45,912 nt of DNA from UMGS1590 sp036303105. GTDB taxonomy: Bacteria > Bacillota > Peptococcia > Peptococcales > Peptococcaceae. This document shows, piece after piece, positions 1-7,889 of the stretch. Under the pieces are notes generated by a model, which saw nothing but the letters and a program-made list of their open reading frames with translations, was not told where the DNA came from and did no database searches. The stretch spans positions 1 to 45,912 of the forward strand of contig JAXJBF010000133.1 of NCBI GenBank assembly GCA_036303105.1, in the 5' to 3' direction. How positions within the stretch are numbered: the first letter of the stretch is position 1; each line of letters starts with the position of its first letter. The position numbers and the translations under genes were made by a program.

Positions 1-2
1 AT

Positions 3-75
3 CGCGGGGTGGAGCAGTTGGCAGCTCGTCGGGCTCATAACCCGAAGGTCGCAGGTTCAAGTCCTGTCCCCGCAA
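3..75 (+). tRNA. tRNA-fMet (CAT), initiator
   Basis: A full cloverleaf folds here. The acceptor stem CGCGGGG/CCCCGCA leaves a C1-A72 mismatch, and the anticodon stem carries three consecutive G-C pairs next to the CTCATAA loop; both are hallmarks of bacterial initiator tRNA. The T arm is GCAGG-TTCAAGT-CCTGT. CCA is not encoded. It is the first of three closely packed tRNAs that share a terminator. Confidence 0.95.
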
Positions 76-80
76 TTTTT

Positions 81-153
81 GCTGATATAGCTCAGTCGGT
101 AGAGCGCCACCTTGGTAAGGTGGAGGTCACCAGTTCAAATCTGGTTATCAGCT
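81..153 (+). tRNA. tRNA-Thr (GGT)
   Basis: Cloverleaf with acceptor GCTGATA/TATCAGC, D arm GCTC/GAGC, anticodon stem CCACC/GGTGG around loop TTGGTAA (anticodon GGT), and T arm ACCAG/CTGGT. It decodes ACC/ACT. CCA is not encoded. Five bases separate it from the upstream tRNA and three from the next, so the three are probably processed from one transcript. Confidence 0.95.
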
Positions 154-156
154 TAT

Positions 157-230
157 GGCGATATAGCTCAGCTGGCTAGAGCATACGGTTCATACCCGTA
201 GTGTCCGGGGTTCAAGTCCCTGTATCGCCA
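157..230 (+). tRNA. tRNA-Met (CAT), elongator
   Basis: Cloverleaf with acceptor GGCGATA/TATCGCC and discriminator A. The anticodon stem TACGG/CCGTA surrounds loop TTCATAC (anticodon CAT). The CGG-TTCATAC-CCG core and the D-arm sequence resemble elongator methionine tRNA more than the lysidine-modified Ile(CAT) tRNA, which is the main alternative reading. CCA is not encoded. Confidence 0.9.
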
Positions 231-232
231 TC

Positions 233-265
233 AAAAAGCCTTTCGGAATCCGAAAGGCTTTTTTT
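233..265 (+). terminator. Terminator of the tRNA cluster
   Basis: A perfect 14-bp stem (233-246 with 250-263, loop AAT) ends in a run of seven T. It lies directly behind the last tRNA and probably ends the tRNA transcript. The A-rich left arm would also give a U-tract in the opposite direction. Confidence 0.92.
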
Positions 266-312
266 CATGCTTTCATTTTTATCAATCAGATGAACTTTGA
301 ATCGCTTTCATG

Positions 313-337
313 AAAACATTTGTTTTCCAAATGTTTT
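313..337. promoter_or_regulatory. AT-rich 10-bp inverted repeat upstream of lysR
   Basis: AAAACATTTG and CAAATGTTTT form a perfect inverted repeat around a 5-base spacer, about 120 bp before the LysR gene. The spacing fits a LysR-type operator (T-N11-A style dyad), so autoregulation is possible. It is followed by extra T residues and could instead act as a weak second terminator for the tRNA unit. Confidence 0.4.
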
Positions 338-455
338 TTGTAAAGTCGAAAATATTTCATATATAGATGGATGTGTCTCTTTTCAAAATGAATAAGATGC
401 GTTATTATAGAATGGTGACATAAAAGGATTTTATTATTAAGAGAAGGGACGATAT

Positions 456-1385
456 ATGCAGCTCAATCAATTTAAATTTCTCATAGCGGTAGACAGGTAT
501 GGGTCGATTTCGAAGGCAGCGCAGGAGTTGTATATTTCTCAGTCAACAATTAGTCTTTCATTGATTAATCTGGAGGAAGAGCTTGGCTACGTATTATTAA
601 ATCGTAGCAAACGAGGTGTGACGTTTACTCCTGAAGGCAAAGAGGTTTTGAAGCGCGCTTATGAGCTTCAAAATGTGCTGGATAGTTTGAAAGACATTAC
701 TGGAAGTTCTGAAGAGATTATTGGTGAAGTGCGCATTGCCAGCAATAGCCACCTGGGTATGAATATCATTACCGATACCATGTTACAGTTGAAACATCAG
801 TACGAAGGCATTCGCATTTATGCGCAGCGTGATGATGTTAAAGAAGTGCTGAAAAAAGTGGCGCAAAATGAATTGGACATGGGCTTTATTACGTATCATT
901 CCTTGGCTGCATTGGATGTTCAAAATGATTTGAAACGTTTGCAGTTGGAATTTCACAAAACCTATTTTGATAAACAAGCGGTCTGCACACGTAAAGATCA
1001 TCCGCTGACCAAATTATCGGAGATTTACTTTGAAGATGTGGCTCGTTATGAACGGGTGACTATGGTTACGAAAAAGGATCCGTTTTTATCCCAAAACTTT
1101 AGGGTGAAGGATAAGGATATATCTATCGTTACTTTGGTGGATGTGCTGAATCTGCGCAAATATGCTACGCAAACAGATGCTGTCGTTATTCTTCCTAAAA
1201 ATGAAGCGTTACGCAGCAATGAAATGTTTCCTTATAAGCTGACGGTCCTTGATGTAAAAGACTTTGATGTGGATATTGTTGGGGGATGGGTCCATCATAG
1301 CACTCATGAAATGAACGCTGCTGAAAAGTGTGTGGCGCAGGCCATTGAAAACATCTGTCAAAGCTATTCAGAAATGACTCTGTAG
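456..1385 (+). CDS. LysR-family transcriptional regulator
   Basis: 309 aa. Residues 1-60 form the winged helix-turn-helix typical of LysR regulators (SISKAAQELYISQSTISLSL, then LEEELG and a GVTFTPEG wing). The rest is a periplasmic-binding-protein-like effector domain, and the total length is normal for the family. The ATG at 456 has AGAAGGGA about 8 bases upstream. A terminator follows the gene, and the next gene on the same strand is a DASS-type anion transporter with redox enzymes. The likely role is to sense the transported organic acid or a related metabolite and control that operon. The link to the downstream operon is inferred from position only. Confidence 0.9.
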   Translation: MQLNQFKFLIAVDRYGSISKAAQELYISQSTISLSLINLEEELGYVLLNRSKRGVTFTPEGKEVLKRAYELQNVLDSLKDITGSSEEIIGEVRIASNSHLGMNIITDTMLQLKHQYEGIRIYAQRDDVKEVLKKVAQNELDMGFITYHSLAALDVQNDLKRLQLEFHKTYFDKQAVCTRKDHPLTKLSEIYFEDVARYERVTMVTKKDPFLSQNFRVKDKDISIVTLVDVLNLRKYATQTDAVVILPKNEALRSNEMFPYKLTVLDVKDFDVDIVGGWVHHSTHEMNAAEKCVAQAIENICQSYSEMTL

Positions 1386-1399
1386 CTCTTTTAAGAAGG

Positions 1400-1430
1400 C
1401 TGTACGTATTTAACATGCGTACAGTTTTTT
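1400..1430 (+). terminator. Terminator after lysR
   Basis: A 9-bp stem with one G-U pair (1400-1408 with 1416-1424) is followed by seven T. It separates the LysR gene from the transporter operon, so the two are transcribed independently. Confidence 0.85.
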
Positions 1431-1490
1431 TATTTATTGGAAAAAATGATGAAGAGGAAACATTGTTATATTTTTTCTTAATGATAAATA

Positions 1491-1520
1491 TTGATAAACT
1501 AGGCTTTTAGAAACCATAAG
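1491..1520 (+). promoter_or_regulatory. Candidate promoter of the DASS/flavoprotein operon
   Basis: TTGATA at 1491-1496 and CATAAG at 1515-1520 are separated by 18 bp. The -35 matches consensus at 5 of 6 positions; the -10 is weaker. It is the best candidate in the AT-rich gap ahead of the transporter start at 1628, but other AT-rich hexamers nearby could serve. Confidence 0.35.
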
Positions 1521-1627
1521 CTAGATATATCATAGAGGCGTGGAAAGAAATCACGTATGAGTTGATGGCCATCAAAAAATTACGTGGGTTCTCTGGAAAA
1601 GGAAATAACCGCAAAGGAGAGGTTAGT

Positions 1628-3082
1628 ATGTCAGAGGCAGTAAAAAAGAAAAATACGATGTATTACATCAACTCTATTATTACGTTAGTTATTATCTTTG
1701 GTTTTGGGCAACTTCCTGCGGTTGCACCATTAACCCCATTGGGCATGAACCTGATAGGGATTTTCTTAGGTTTGTTGTACGGATGGATTTTTGTTGACAT
1801 TGTTTGGCCTAGTATGGCCGGTTTATTGGCGCTGATGCTGATTGGCGGCATGGCTCCAAAAGTTGTATTGAATTCGAGCTTCGGTGATCCAATCGTCGTT
1901 ATGATGTTCTTTATCTTTATCTTTTGTGCAGCGATCGATCAATATGGTTTGTCCCGTTTTATTTCGCTGTGGTTCATCACTCGCAAGTTCGTGCAAGGTA
2001 AGCCATGGGCCTTTACTTTCGTATTCTTGGCTTCTATTTTTATTCTTGGGGGGCTCACCAGTGCATCTCCTGCAGCATTGATTGGTTGGGCTATTCTTTA
2101 TGCTATTTGTGATCTCTGTGGCTATAAAAAAGGCGATGGGTATCCAACAATGATGGTTTTTGCGATCGTCTTTGCTGCGCAGGTTGGGATGTCAATGATC
2201 CCATTCAAGCAGGTGCCATTGACCGTTCTTGGTGCTTTTGCCAATATTTCTGGTACCAACATTGACTATGCAAAATATATGGTCATTGCTATTGCTTGCT
2301 GCATTGTTTGTGCAATTTTACTGCTGTTTGTATGCAAATTCATTTTCCGTCCTGATGTTTCTAAATTGGTTGATCTCGATGCCACTCAGCTCGATAAAAC
2401 TGGTGATGGCCTCGTTCTCACAAAAGTTCAGAAGATCGTTCTCGGCTTCTTGGTTGCTCTTGTTTTGTGCTTGTTGTTACCAAGCTTCCTGCCAAAGAAC
2501 TTCTTCTTAACCCAATTCCTTAATGGCATTGGCAGCACTGGTGTGTGCGTATTCATCGTAGCCATTATGTGCTTTATTAAAGTAGATGGTAAACCACTCT
2601 TGAAGATTAAGAAAGCCATTGATAGTGGTGTTGCCTGGGGGATTATCTTCCTGCTGGCAGCCGTTCAGCCACTGTCTACAGCAATGACTGCTGAAGAAAG
2701 CGGTATCACTGAATGGATGATGGGCATTTTGAATCCTATTTTCGGTGGAAAGAGCCCTATCTTCTTCATGGTTGTCATTGGTTTGATTGCAGCACTTTTG
2801 ACCAATGTTATGAACAACGGTGCGCTCGGTGTTGCACTCATGCCGATTGTTTACAGCTACTGCATGTCCAATGGCGTTGATCCACAGTTGTCTGTCATCA
2901 TCGTTGTTATGTGTGTACATTTGGCTTTCCTTACACCAGCAGCCAGCTCCAGTGCATCTCTGCTGCATGGGAATGAATGGGTAAATACCAAGGACATCAT
3001 GAAATCTGCAACACCAGTTGTCATTTTATCCTGGATTGCAGTAACAGTGATAACCATTGCAATTGGTTCAGTTATTTTCTAA
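1628..3082 (+). CDS. DASS (SLC13/CitT-type) anion:Na+ symporter
   Basis: 484 aa from the ATG at 1628, which is chosen because AAAGGAGAGG lies 7-10 bases upstream; an upstream in-frame ATG at 1562 has no such site. The protein is almost entirely hydrophobic with about 11-12 predicted membrane segments, and carries the DASS-type pattern of APLTPLGM near the N-terminus, a central hydrophilic linker and a C-terminal LTPAASSSAS stretch. The family moves di- and tricarboxylates, sulfate or related anions with sodium across the cytoplasmic membrane. It is followed in the same direction by ferredoxin and flavoprotein genes, so it probably imports their substrate. Substrate identity cannot be read from the sequence. 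A second, related transporter lies at 37296-38723. Confidence 0.88.
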   Translation: MSEAVKKKNTMYYINSIITLVIIFGFGQLPAVAPLTPLGMNLIGIFLGLLYGWIFVDIVWPSMAGLLALMLIGGMAPKVVLNSSFGDPIVVMMFFIFIFCAAIDQYGLSRFISLWFITRKFVQGKPWAFTFVFLASIFILGGLTSASPAALIGWAILYAICDLCGYKKGDGYPTMMVFAIVFAAQVGMSMIPFKQVPLTVLGAFANISGTNIDYAKYMVIAIACCIVCAILLLFVCKFIFRPDVSKLVDLDATQLDKTGDGLVLTKVQKIVLGFLVALVLCLLLPSFLPKNFFLTQFLNGIGSTGVCVFIVAIMCFIKVDGKPLLKIKKAIDSGVAWGIIFLLAAVQPLSTAMTAEESGITEWMMGILNPIFGGKSPIFFMVVIGLIAALLTNVMNNGALGVALMPIVYSYCMSNGVDPQLSVIIVVMCVHLAFLTPAASSSASLLHGNEWVNTKDIMKSATPVVILSWIAVTVITIAIGSVIF

Positions 3083-3130
3083 GACGATAAAGTTAAGTTA
3101 CTAAAAATTTTCAGAAAGAGGTGTTGGCGT

Positions 3131-3394
3131 ATGCCACCAATCATTGACAAAGAAAAATGTATTGAATGCGGAACCTGTGCGCAGATCTGCCCATTGGATG
3201 TCATCCGCTTTGCGAAGAACGAAGAAGGGAAGAAGATCGTTGTTGTAAAGTATCCTTATGAATGCTGGCATTGCCGTGCATGCGTGAAGGATTGCCCTAA
3301 GGGAGCAATTACGATGCGTTATCCATTGTCACACATGATGTTCACCATGGATGTTCCGGAAGAAAAGCTCGCAAAAGAAAGAGGTGCTGAATAA
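3131..3394 (+). CDS. 2[4Fe-4S] ferredoxin-like subunit (AprB-like)
   Basis: 87 aa. Two CX2CX2CX3CP motifs are present: C10, C13, C16, C20 and C45, C48, C51, C55, each able to hold a [4Fe-4S] cluster. The segment between them and the extended C-terminus resemble the iron-sulfur part of adenylylsulfate-reductase-like small subunits more than a free clostridial ferredoxin. AGAAAGAGGTG precedes the ATG. The stop codon overlaps the start of the following flavoprotein in a TAATG arrangement, which indicates translational coupling and a two-subunit complex. The likely role is to carry electrons to or from the FAD of that flavoprotein in the cytoplasm. Confidence 0.9.
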   Translation: MPPIIDKEKCIECGTCAQICPLDVIRFAKNEEGKKIVVVKYPYECWHCRACVKDCPKGAITMRYPLSHMMFTMDVPEEKLAKERGAE

Positions 3395-5070
3395 TGGATG
3401 TCAAGGTTCGCGATGAAATCATTAAAACAGAATACTTAATTATTGGTGGCGGTGTTGCAGGCTTAATGTCTGCTATCACAGCAGCAAGTAAAGGTGTCGA
3501 TGTTCTCATTGCTGAAAAAGCAGATACTCGCCGTTCCGGTTCTGGCTGCGGCGGTAACGACCATTTTATGTGCTACATTCCAGAATGCCACGGGGATGAT
3601 TTTGATCGTGTCATTTCTGAAATCAACGAAGGGATGGAAGGCGGTCCATGGCAGGATCAGGCCATGCTGCGCAAGATGATGCTGCGTACCCAGAGTGTTG
3701 TAGAACGCTGGGAAAAATGGGGCGTCAACATGAAGCCTACTGGTGAGTATCATTTTGAAGGCCATACGATGCCATCCCGCCAGTGCTATCATTTGAAATA
3801 CGATGGCGCCAACCAGAAACGTGTATTGACCAACGAAGCACGTAAAAACGGCGCTAAGATTATGAACAAACTCTTCATCAACGACATCCTGACCAATGAT
3901 GAAGGTCGTGCCGTTGGGGCCATTGGGTTCATCCTCGCAGATGACGAACCAGAAGTAGTTGTTATCCAGGCAAAAGCCGTGCTCGTAGCAACTGCTCAGG
4001 CTATGCGCATGTATCCAAACGTTAACCCAGCATACATTTTCAACACCCATAGCTGCCCTGCAGCAGCAGGTGGCGCTGCCATTGCTTATCGTGCAGGCGC
4101 AAAGCTGGTTAACATTGATGTTCCTTATCGTCATGCAGGTGTTAAAGGTTTTGCCCGCAGTGGTAAAGCAACTTGGTTTGGCGTTATCAGCGACATCAAC
4201 GGCGATTCCATCAGCCCATTCTGTGACAAACCAGACCGCAAACGCGGCGATGCTCTCATGGACATCAACCCTGGCATCTTTACCAAACGCCTCGAAAGTG
4301 CTACCGGCCCAACCTTCATGAACTGCACCGGTTACAGTGAAGAAGACCATGCCTACCAGCATCAGCAGTTCAAATGCGAAGGTATTGATTCCATCACCGA
4401 TTATCTCAACCAGCGCGGCGTAGATCTGCATAAGAGCATGGTTGAATTTGGTACCTACGACTATTCTTTGGCACAGCGCGGCATTGATATCGGCCTCGAT
4501 GCAAGCACCAATGTACCAGGCATCTATGCTGCTGGTATCGTTTGCGGCAACGTACGTGGCAATATTACCAGTGCTTCTGTTTGGGGCGATGTAGCAGGTG
4601 AATCTGTGGCAGAATATGTAAAAACTGTTGACGAATATGATGTATCTGGTCATCCAGATATTCAGAAACACATTGATTTCTATAATACATTGATGAATCG
4701 TGAAAATGGTGCTTATTGGCTCGAAGCAAACTCCACCTTGCAAGTGATCATGAACGACTACGTTGGCCTCAAGCTGCGCAGCGAAGATATGATGCGTGCT
4801 GGTATCAAGTACCTTGATGACTTGAAAGCTTATGCACAAACTGATATCGGTTGTGAAGATGCGCATCAGCTCATGCGTACCATGGAACTTTTTGACCTCA
4901 TTGATCTCGCTAAGGCAGTTGCCATTACCTCTCGCAATCGTAAAGAAAGCCGCGGCAACCATAAACGCATTGACTATGACTACACCAATCCATTGCTGAA
5001 CAATATGTTCCAGACCATTCACCTTGATAAAAATGGTGAAGTCGTACTGGAATGGCGCAAGAGAATATAA
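3394..5070 (+). CDS. FAD-dependent oxidoreductase, fumarate reductase/AprA-like subunit
   Basis: 558 aa. The N-terminal Rossmann motif IIGGGVAGLMSA (about residues 16-27) binds FAD; RRSGSGCGG after it resembles the flavin loop of AprA-type proteins. GIYAAG near residue 376 and ESRGNHKRIDY near 516 are the second FAD-contact motif and the C-terminal arginine-containing motif of the fumarate reductase/succinate dehydrogenase/adenylylsulfate reductase superfamily. There is no signal peptide, so it is cytoplasmic. Coupled to the ferredoxin gene by a 1-bp overlap. Neighbouring transporter and second flavoprotein suggest oxidation or reduction of an imported organic acid. It is not convincingly a true AprA: no sulfate adenylyltransferase or sulfite reductase is in the window. 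Its codon usage looks biased, as for a highly expressed gene. Confidence 0.88.
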   Translation: MDVKVRDEIIKTEYLIIGGGVAGLMSAITAASKGVDVLIAEKADTRRSGSGCGGNDHFMCYIPECHGDDFDRVISEINEGMEGGPWQDQAMLRKMMLRTQSVVERWEKWGVNMKPTGEYHFEGHTMPSRQCYHLKYDGANQKRVLTNEARKNGAKIMNKLFINDILTNDEGRAVGAIGFILADDEPEVVVIQAKAVLVATAQAMRMYPNVNPAYIFNTHSCPAAAGGAAIAYRAGAKLVNIDVPYRHAGVKGFARSGKATWFGVISDINGDSISPFCDKPDRKRGDALMDINPGIFTKRLESATGPTFMNCTGYSEEDHAYQHQQFKCEGIDSITDYLNQRGVDLHKSMVEFGTYDYSLAQRGIDIGLDASTNVPGIYAAGIVCGNVRGNITSASVWGDVAGESVAEYVKTVDEYDVSGHPDIQKHIDFYNTLMNRENGAYWLEANSTLQVIMNDYVGLKLRSEDMMRAGIKYLDDLKAYAQTDIGCEDAHQLMRTMELFDLIDLAKAVAITSRNRKESRGNHKRIDYDYTNPLLNNMFQTIHLDKNGEVVLEWRKRI

Positions 5071-5085
5071 GACATTAACTGGATA

Positions 5086-5118
5086 CGTTGTCCATGGAAA
5101 GCTTTTCCATGGACAACG
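5086..5118 (+). repeat. Perfect 15-bp hairpin between the two redox pairs
   Basis: 5086-5100 and 5104-5118 are exact inverted copies around a 3-base loop (GCT), in the gap between the first flavoprotein and the second ferredoxin. No T-run follows, and the ribosome binding site of the next gene begins 10 bases later. It is more likely an mRNA processing or stabilising hairpin that sets unequal expression of the two pairs than a terminator. Confidence 0.8.
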
Positions 5119-5142
5119 CCTTTATTGAAGGAGGACTGCGCG

Positions 5143-5355
5143 ATGATTCAATCCATTGATCAAGAAAAATGTATTGGCTGCGGCACCTGTGTTGAAATTT
5201 GCCCATTGGACACGATTCGTCTCGATGAAAATGGCAAAGCCTTCATCGCTTATGGGGACGACTGCATGACCTGTTTCAAATGTGAACGACTTTGCCCGGC
5301 AGGTGCGATCTTTGTGCATCCGTTCAAAGAAGCATTACCAATGGCGTTTGAGTGA
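5143..5355 (+). CDS. 2[4Fe-4S] ferredoxin-like subunit
   Basis: 70 aa from the ATG at 5143, preceded by GAAGGAGGA at proper spacing; an in-frame TTG at 5125 lies before that site and is rejected. Cysteines C10, C13, C16, C20 and C41, C44, C47, C51 form two CX2CX2CX3C cluster motifs. The N-terminus (IDQEKCIGCGTC) closely parallels the ferredoxin at 3131-3394, so the two are paralogs, this one without the C-terminal extension. It sits 14 bp upstream of the second flavoprotein and is probably its electron-transfer partner. Confidence 0.9.
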   Translation: MIQSIDQEKCIGCGTCVEICPLDTIRLDENGKAFIAYGDDCMTCFKCERLCPAGAIFVHPFKEALPMAFE

Positions 5356-5369
5356 GTGGAGGTGCTGTT

Positions 5370-7112
5370 ATGGAAACGACGAACGTAAAAGACATTCGTA
5401 TGAAAACCGATGTTTTAATCATCGGTGGAGGGTCTGCTGGCCTTTGGGCTGCAGATCATGCCAAAGAACTTGATCCTTCTCTTGACGTGCTTGTTGTGGA
5501 CAAAGGGCCTGCTGACTGGGGCGGCTTGATGTCTATGTCTGGTGGTGACTTCGATGTGATTCTACCGGATGAAAACATTGACGACTGGGTGGAAGATTTG
5601 GTGTACTACTATGATGGCCTCTGCAATCAGGAACTGGTAGAATCTCTGCTTTCCCAATCCTATGCACGCATGCAGGATTATGAACGTCTTGGCTGCCGAT
5701 TCTTCCGCAAAGAAGATGGATCTCTGAAAGGCATTCCACAACGCGGCCTGCCACATGTAAAACTTTATCCTGCTCAATACAAAGGCAAGGGCGGCGAGGA
5801 CATGGCGCGCAATCTTATTAAAGAAGTCAAAGCACGCGGTGTTAAGCGCCTTGGCCGCATTTTGATCACCGATCTTCTCAAAGATGGGGATGCCGTTGTG
5901 GGGGCAGTAGGATTTGATTCGCGCAGTGGTGATTTCTATGTCATTGAGGCACGTGCTGTTATCCTGGCAACAGGATGGACAGGGTGGAAAACCTCTTATG
6001 GGAAAAATACCACGACGGGCGAAGGTGCTGAATTGGCTTTTAAAGCTGGTGCAAAGCTCAGTAATTTTGAATTTGGTCGTGTTTGGAACGTGCCAAAACT
6101 CTTTGGCTGGGAAGGGCAGACAGCGCTTTTTCCACTAGGTGCAAAGGTGGTTAATGGCATCGGTGAACCATTGATGGACCCATATTCTCCTGTACTGGGT
6201 GCCAATACTGACCCACATTTTACAACATTGGCAATGGCGGTTGAACATCGTAAGGGCAACGGGCCATTCTATCTTGATATCAGCGCAGTCAACCCAGATG
6301 ACCTGGTTCTGTTGAAACCGCAGGATGGCTGGCAGAAATTAAACTATGACAAACTCTGCGACCTTGGCATTGATATGTTTAAGGAAAACAGTGAATGGAT
6401 TCCACAATTGACTTGTGGGTTTGGAGGCATTGAAGCGGAGCTTGATGGTTACACAGGTGTGCCAGGACTCTATGCAGCTGGCACCGCGCGCAGCTTGGAT
6501 CCAGGCGTATATATGGGCGGATTTGCGCTCGAAACGACTGCCTCTGGTGGATACATGACTGGTGAAGCGGTGGTTAAAGCATTGCAAAACACAACACAAG
6601 GCACACTCGATGAAGCTGTAATTGCCGAAAAGAAAGCAGCTTTGTATGCACAGATTGATGAGGATGGACTCATGCCTCATGATGTGTTACGTGCTATCCA
6701 GGAAGTTTTGTTCCCTTATGAGGTTTCTATTATTAAAAGTGAGCGATCATTGAACGAGGCGCTCGATAAACTTCATCAAATTCAGAAGGATATGCTGCCG
6801 CGTATGAGAGCAAAAGATCCACATTATCTGTTAAAACTCATCGAAGTGCAGGGCATTTCCTTTATCAGTGAATTGTATCTGCGTGCATCTTTGCTGCGTA
6901 AAGAGTCACGTGCTGGCCATTTCCGTGAAGATTACCCAACCCGCAATAATGATGATTTTCTTGCCTGGATTGTGGCAGAGCAGGATGGGGAGCAAGGTTT
7001 TACATTCTCGAAGAAACCTGTGCCGGTAGAACGTTACAAACATAAAATCGATAAATATTATTCCGATAACTTTACGTTTTCTAAAATTTTTTCAGAGAAC
7101 AACAAACAGTGA
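5370..7112 (+). CDS. FAD-dependent oxidoreductase, fumarate reductase superfamily (second)
   Basis: 580 aa from the ATG at 5370, chosen because GGAGG lies at 5358-5362; the longer frame would begin at a GTG overlapping the previous gene. Motifs: VLIIGGGSAGLWAAD (FAD Rossmann fold, N-terminus), VILATGWTG in the middle, GLYAAGTA near residue 370, and ESRAGHFREDYP near residue 525, the typical C-terminal motif of fumarate reductase/succinate dehydrogenase flavoproteins. No signal peptide. It is only distantly similar to the first flavoprotein, so two different redox steps, or a heteromeric complex of both pairs, are possible. It ends the operon: a hairpin follows at 7177. Substrate unknown. Confidence 0.87.
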   Translation: METTNVKDIRMKTDVLIIGGGSAGLWAADHAKELDPSLDVLVVDKGPADWGGLMSMSGGDFDVILPDENIDDWVEDLVYYYDGLCNQELVESLLSQSYARMQDYERLGCRFFRKEDGSLKGIPQRGLPHVKLYPAQYKGKGGEDMARNLIKEVKARGVKRLGRILITDLLKDGDAVVGAVGFDSRSGDFYVIEARAVILATGWTGWKTSYGKNTTTGEGAELAFKAGAKLSNFEFGRVWNVPKLFGWEGQTALFPLGAKVVNGIGEPLMDPYSPVLGANTDPHFTTLAMAVEHRKGNGPFYLDISAVNPDDLVLLKPQDGWQKLNYDKLCDLGIDMFKENSEWIPQLTCGFGGIEAELDGYTGVPGLYAAGTARSLDPGVYMGGFALETTASGGYMTGEAVVKALQNTTQGTLDEAVIAEKKAALYAQIDEDGLMPHDVLRAIQEVLFPYEVSIIKSERSLNEALDKLHQIQKDMLPRMRAKDPHYLLKLIEVQGISFISELYLRASLLRKESRAGHFREDYPTRNNDDFLAWIVAEQDGEQGFTFSKKPVPVERYKHKIDKYYSDNFTFSKIFSENNKQ

Positions 7113-7176
7113 GCAGTGTGCTCATTAATGCCTAAACAAGAATAATTCTTTATTTCTAAACCTTTCCTATATCATT

Positions 7177-7216
7177 GAAAGAGGTGCTTGGCCAATGCCG
7201 GGCGCCTCTTTCTCTA
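7177..7216 (+). terminator. Putative terminator of the redox operon
   Basis: An 11-bp stem with one G-U pair (7177-7187 with 7202-7212) encloses a smaller GGC/GCC stem. The tail is pyrimidine-rich (TCTCTATTG) rather than a clean T-run, so termination may be partial. Confidence 0.6.
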
Positions 7217-7490
7217 TTGTTAACAATCTGAAATAAGTTGCGCATTTGGTTTTAACAATGCAATGTCAGAATAAGGGGAACATACGTTAAAATATTATCG
7301 TTATGTTAGAATAGAGAACGTATGAAGGCATTTATAATCATGTTTCTTAAGTATCTATGAAGATTGATGGAGGCCGCCTGCAGCGGCTTGATTGAAGAGG
7401 GTAAACATGTTAAGCTAAACAATAGATGACAATCTGATGGTTAAAAATATGTGTATAGAATGACAATGGGCCTTCCTTGGAGGTGAATGT
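7217..7490. other. Non-coding gap before the gtr cassette
   Basis: About 270 bp without a convincing gene. It holds a 7-bp hairpin (7371-7377 with 7383-7389) and several AT-rich hexamers such as TAGAAT near 7310, but no promoter pair with good spacing stands out. The promoter for the gtr genes must lie here or upstream. Confidence 0.5.
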
Positions 7491-7889
7491 GTGAATTTTA
7501 GACGATTGCTCAAAAAATACGAAGAACAATGGCATTATTTGATCGTGGGCTGCTGTACCACACTGATCAACTATGTGCTATATTTTTTACTCAATTTTTT
7601 GGGCATGCATTATATTGTCAGCAACGTTTTGGCATGGGCAGGTGCTGTGGCATTTGCTTATTTTGCCAATGGCGCGTGGGTATATCGGTCAACGTCAAGG
7701 CGCAGCCTTCGAGAAGCAACCGCATTTGTGATTTCGCGTCTTTTTTCATTGGGGCTTGAAACGGTGCTTTTGGCACTGTTGGTTGAATGGGCCGGAATTG
7801 GCGAATACCTGGCAAAAATCGTTGTTGGTGTGATCGTTGTGGTGGTTAACTATTTAACTGGTCTGTTGGTGTATAAGAAAGGAGTGTGA
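7491..7889 (+). CDS. GtrA-family membrane protein
   Basis: 132 aa, starting at GTG with TTGGAGGTG about 8 bases upstream. Four hydrophobic segments and the motif GCCTTLINYVLYFLL near the N-terminus fit the GtrA family. GtrA proteins are proposed to flip polyprenyl-phosphate-linked sugars across the membrane for modification of cell-surface glycans. The stop is directly followed by the ATG of a GtrB-like transferase, and a GtrII-like transferase follows, which completes the expected three-part system. Confidence 0.88.
   Translation: MNFRRLLKKYEEQWHYLIVGCCTTLINYVLYFLLNFLGMHYIVSNVLAWAGAVAFAYFANGAWVYRSTSRRSLREATAFVISRLFSLGLETVLLALLVEWAGIGEYLAKIVVGVIVVVVNYLTGLLVYKKGV

Noticed and set aside
3463..5022. 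519-aa open frame on the minus strand
   Set aside because: It lies entirely inside the first flavoprotein gene in antisense. No ribosome binding site and no recognisable domain; it results from codon bias of the real gene.
3131..5070. Reading the first redox pair as genuine AprBA adenylylsulfate reductase
   Set aside because: The motifs are AprA/AprB-like, but there are no neighbouring sulfate activation or sulfite reduction genes and the small subunit is shorter than true AprB as I know it.
7321..7359. 12-codon open frame in the gap before the gtr genes
   Set aside because: It has no ribosome binding site and is too short to support as a gene.
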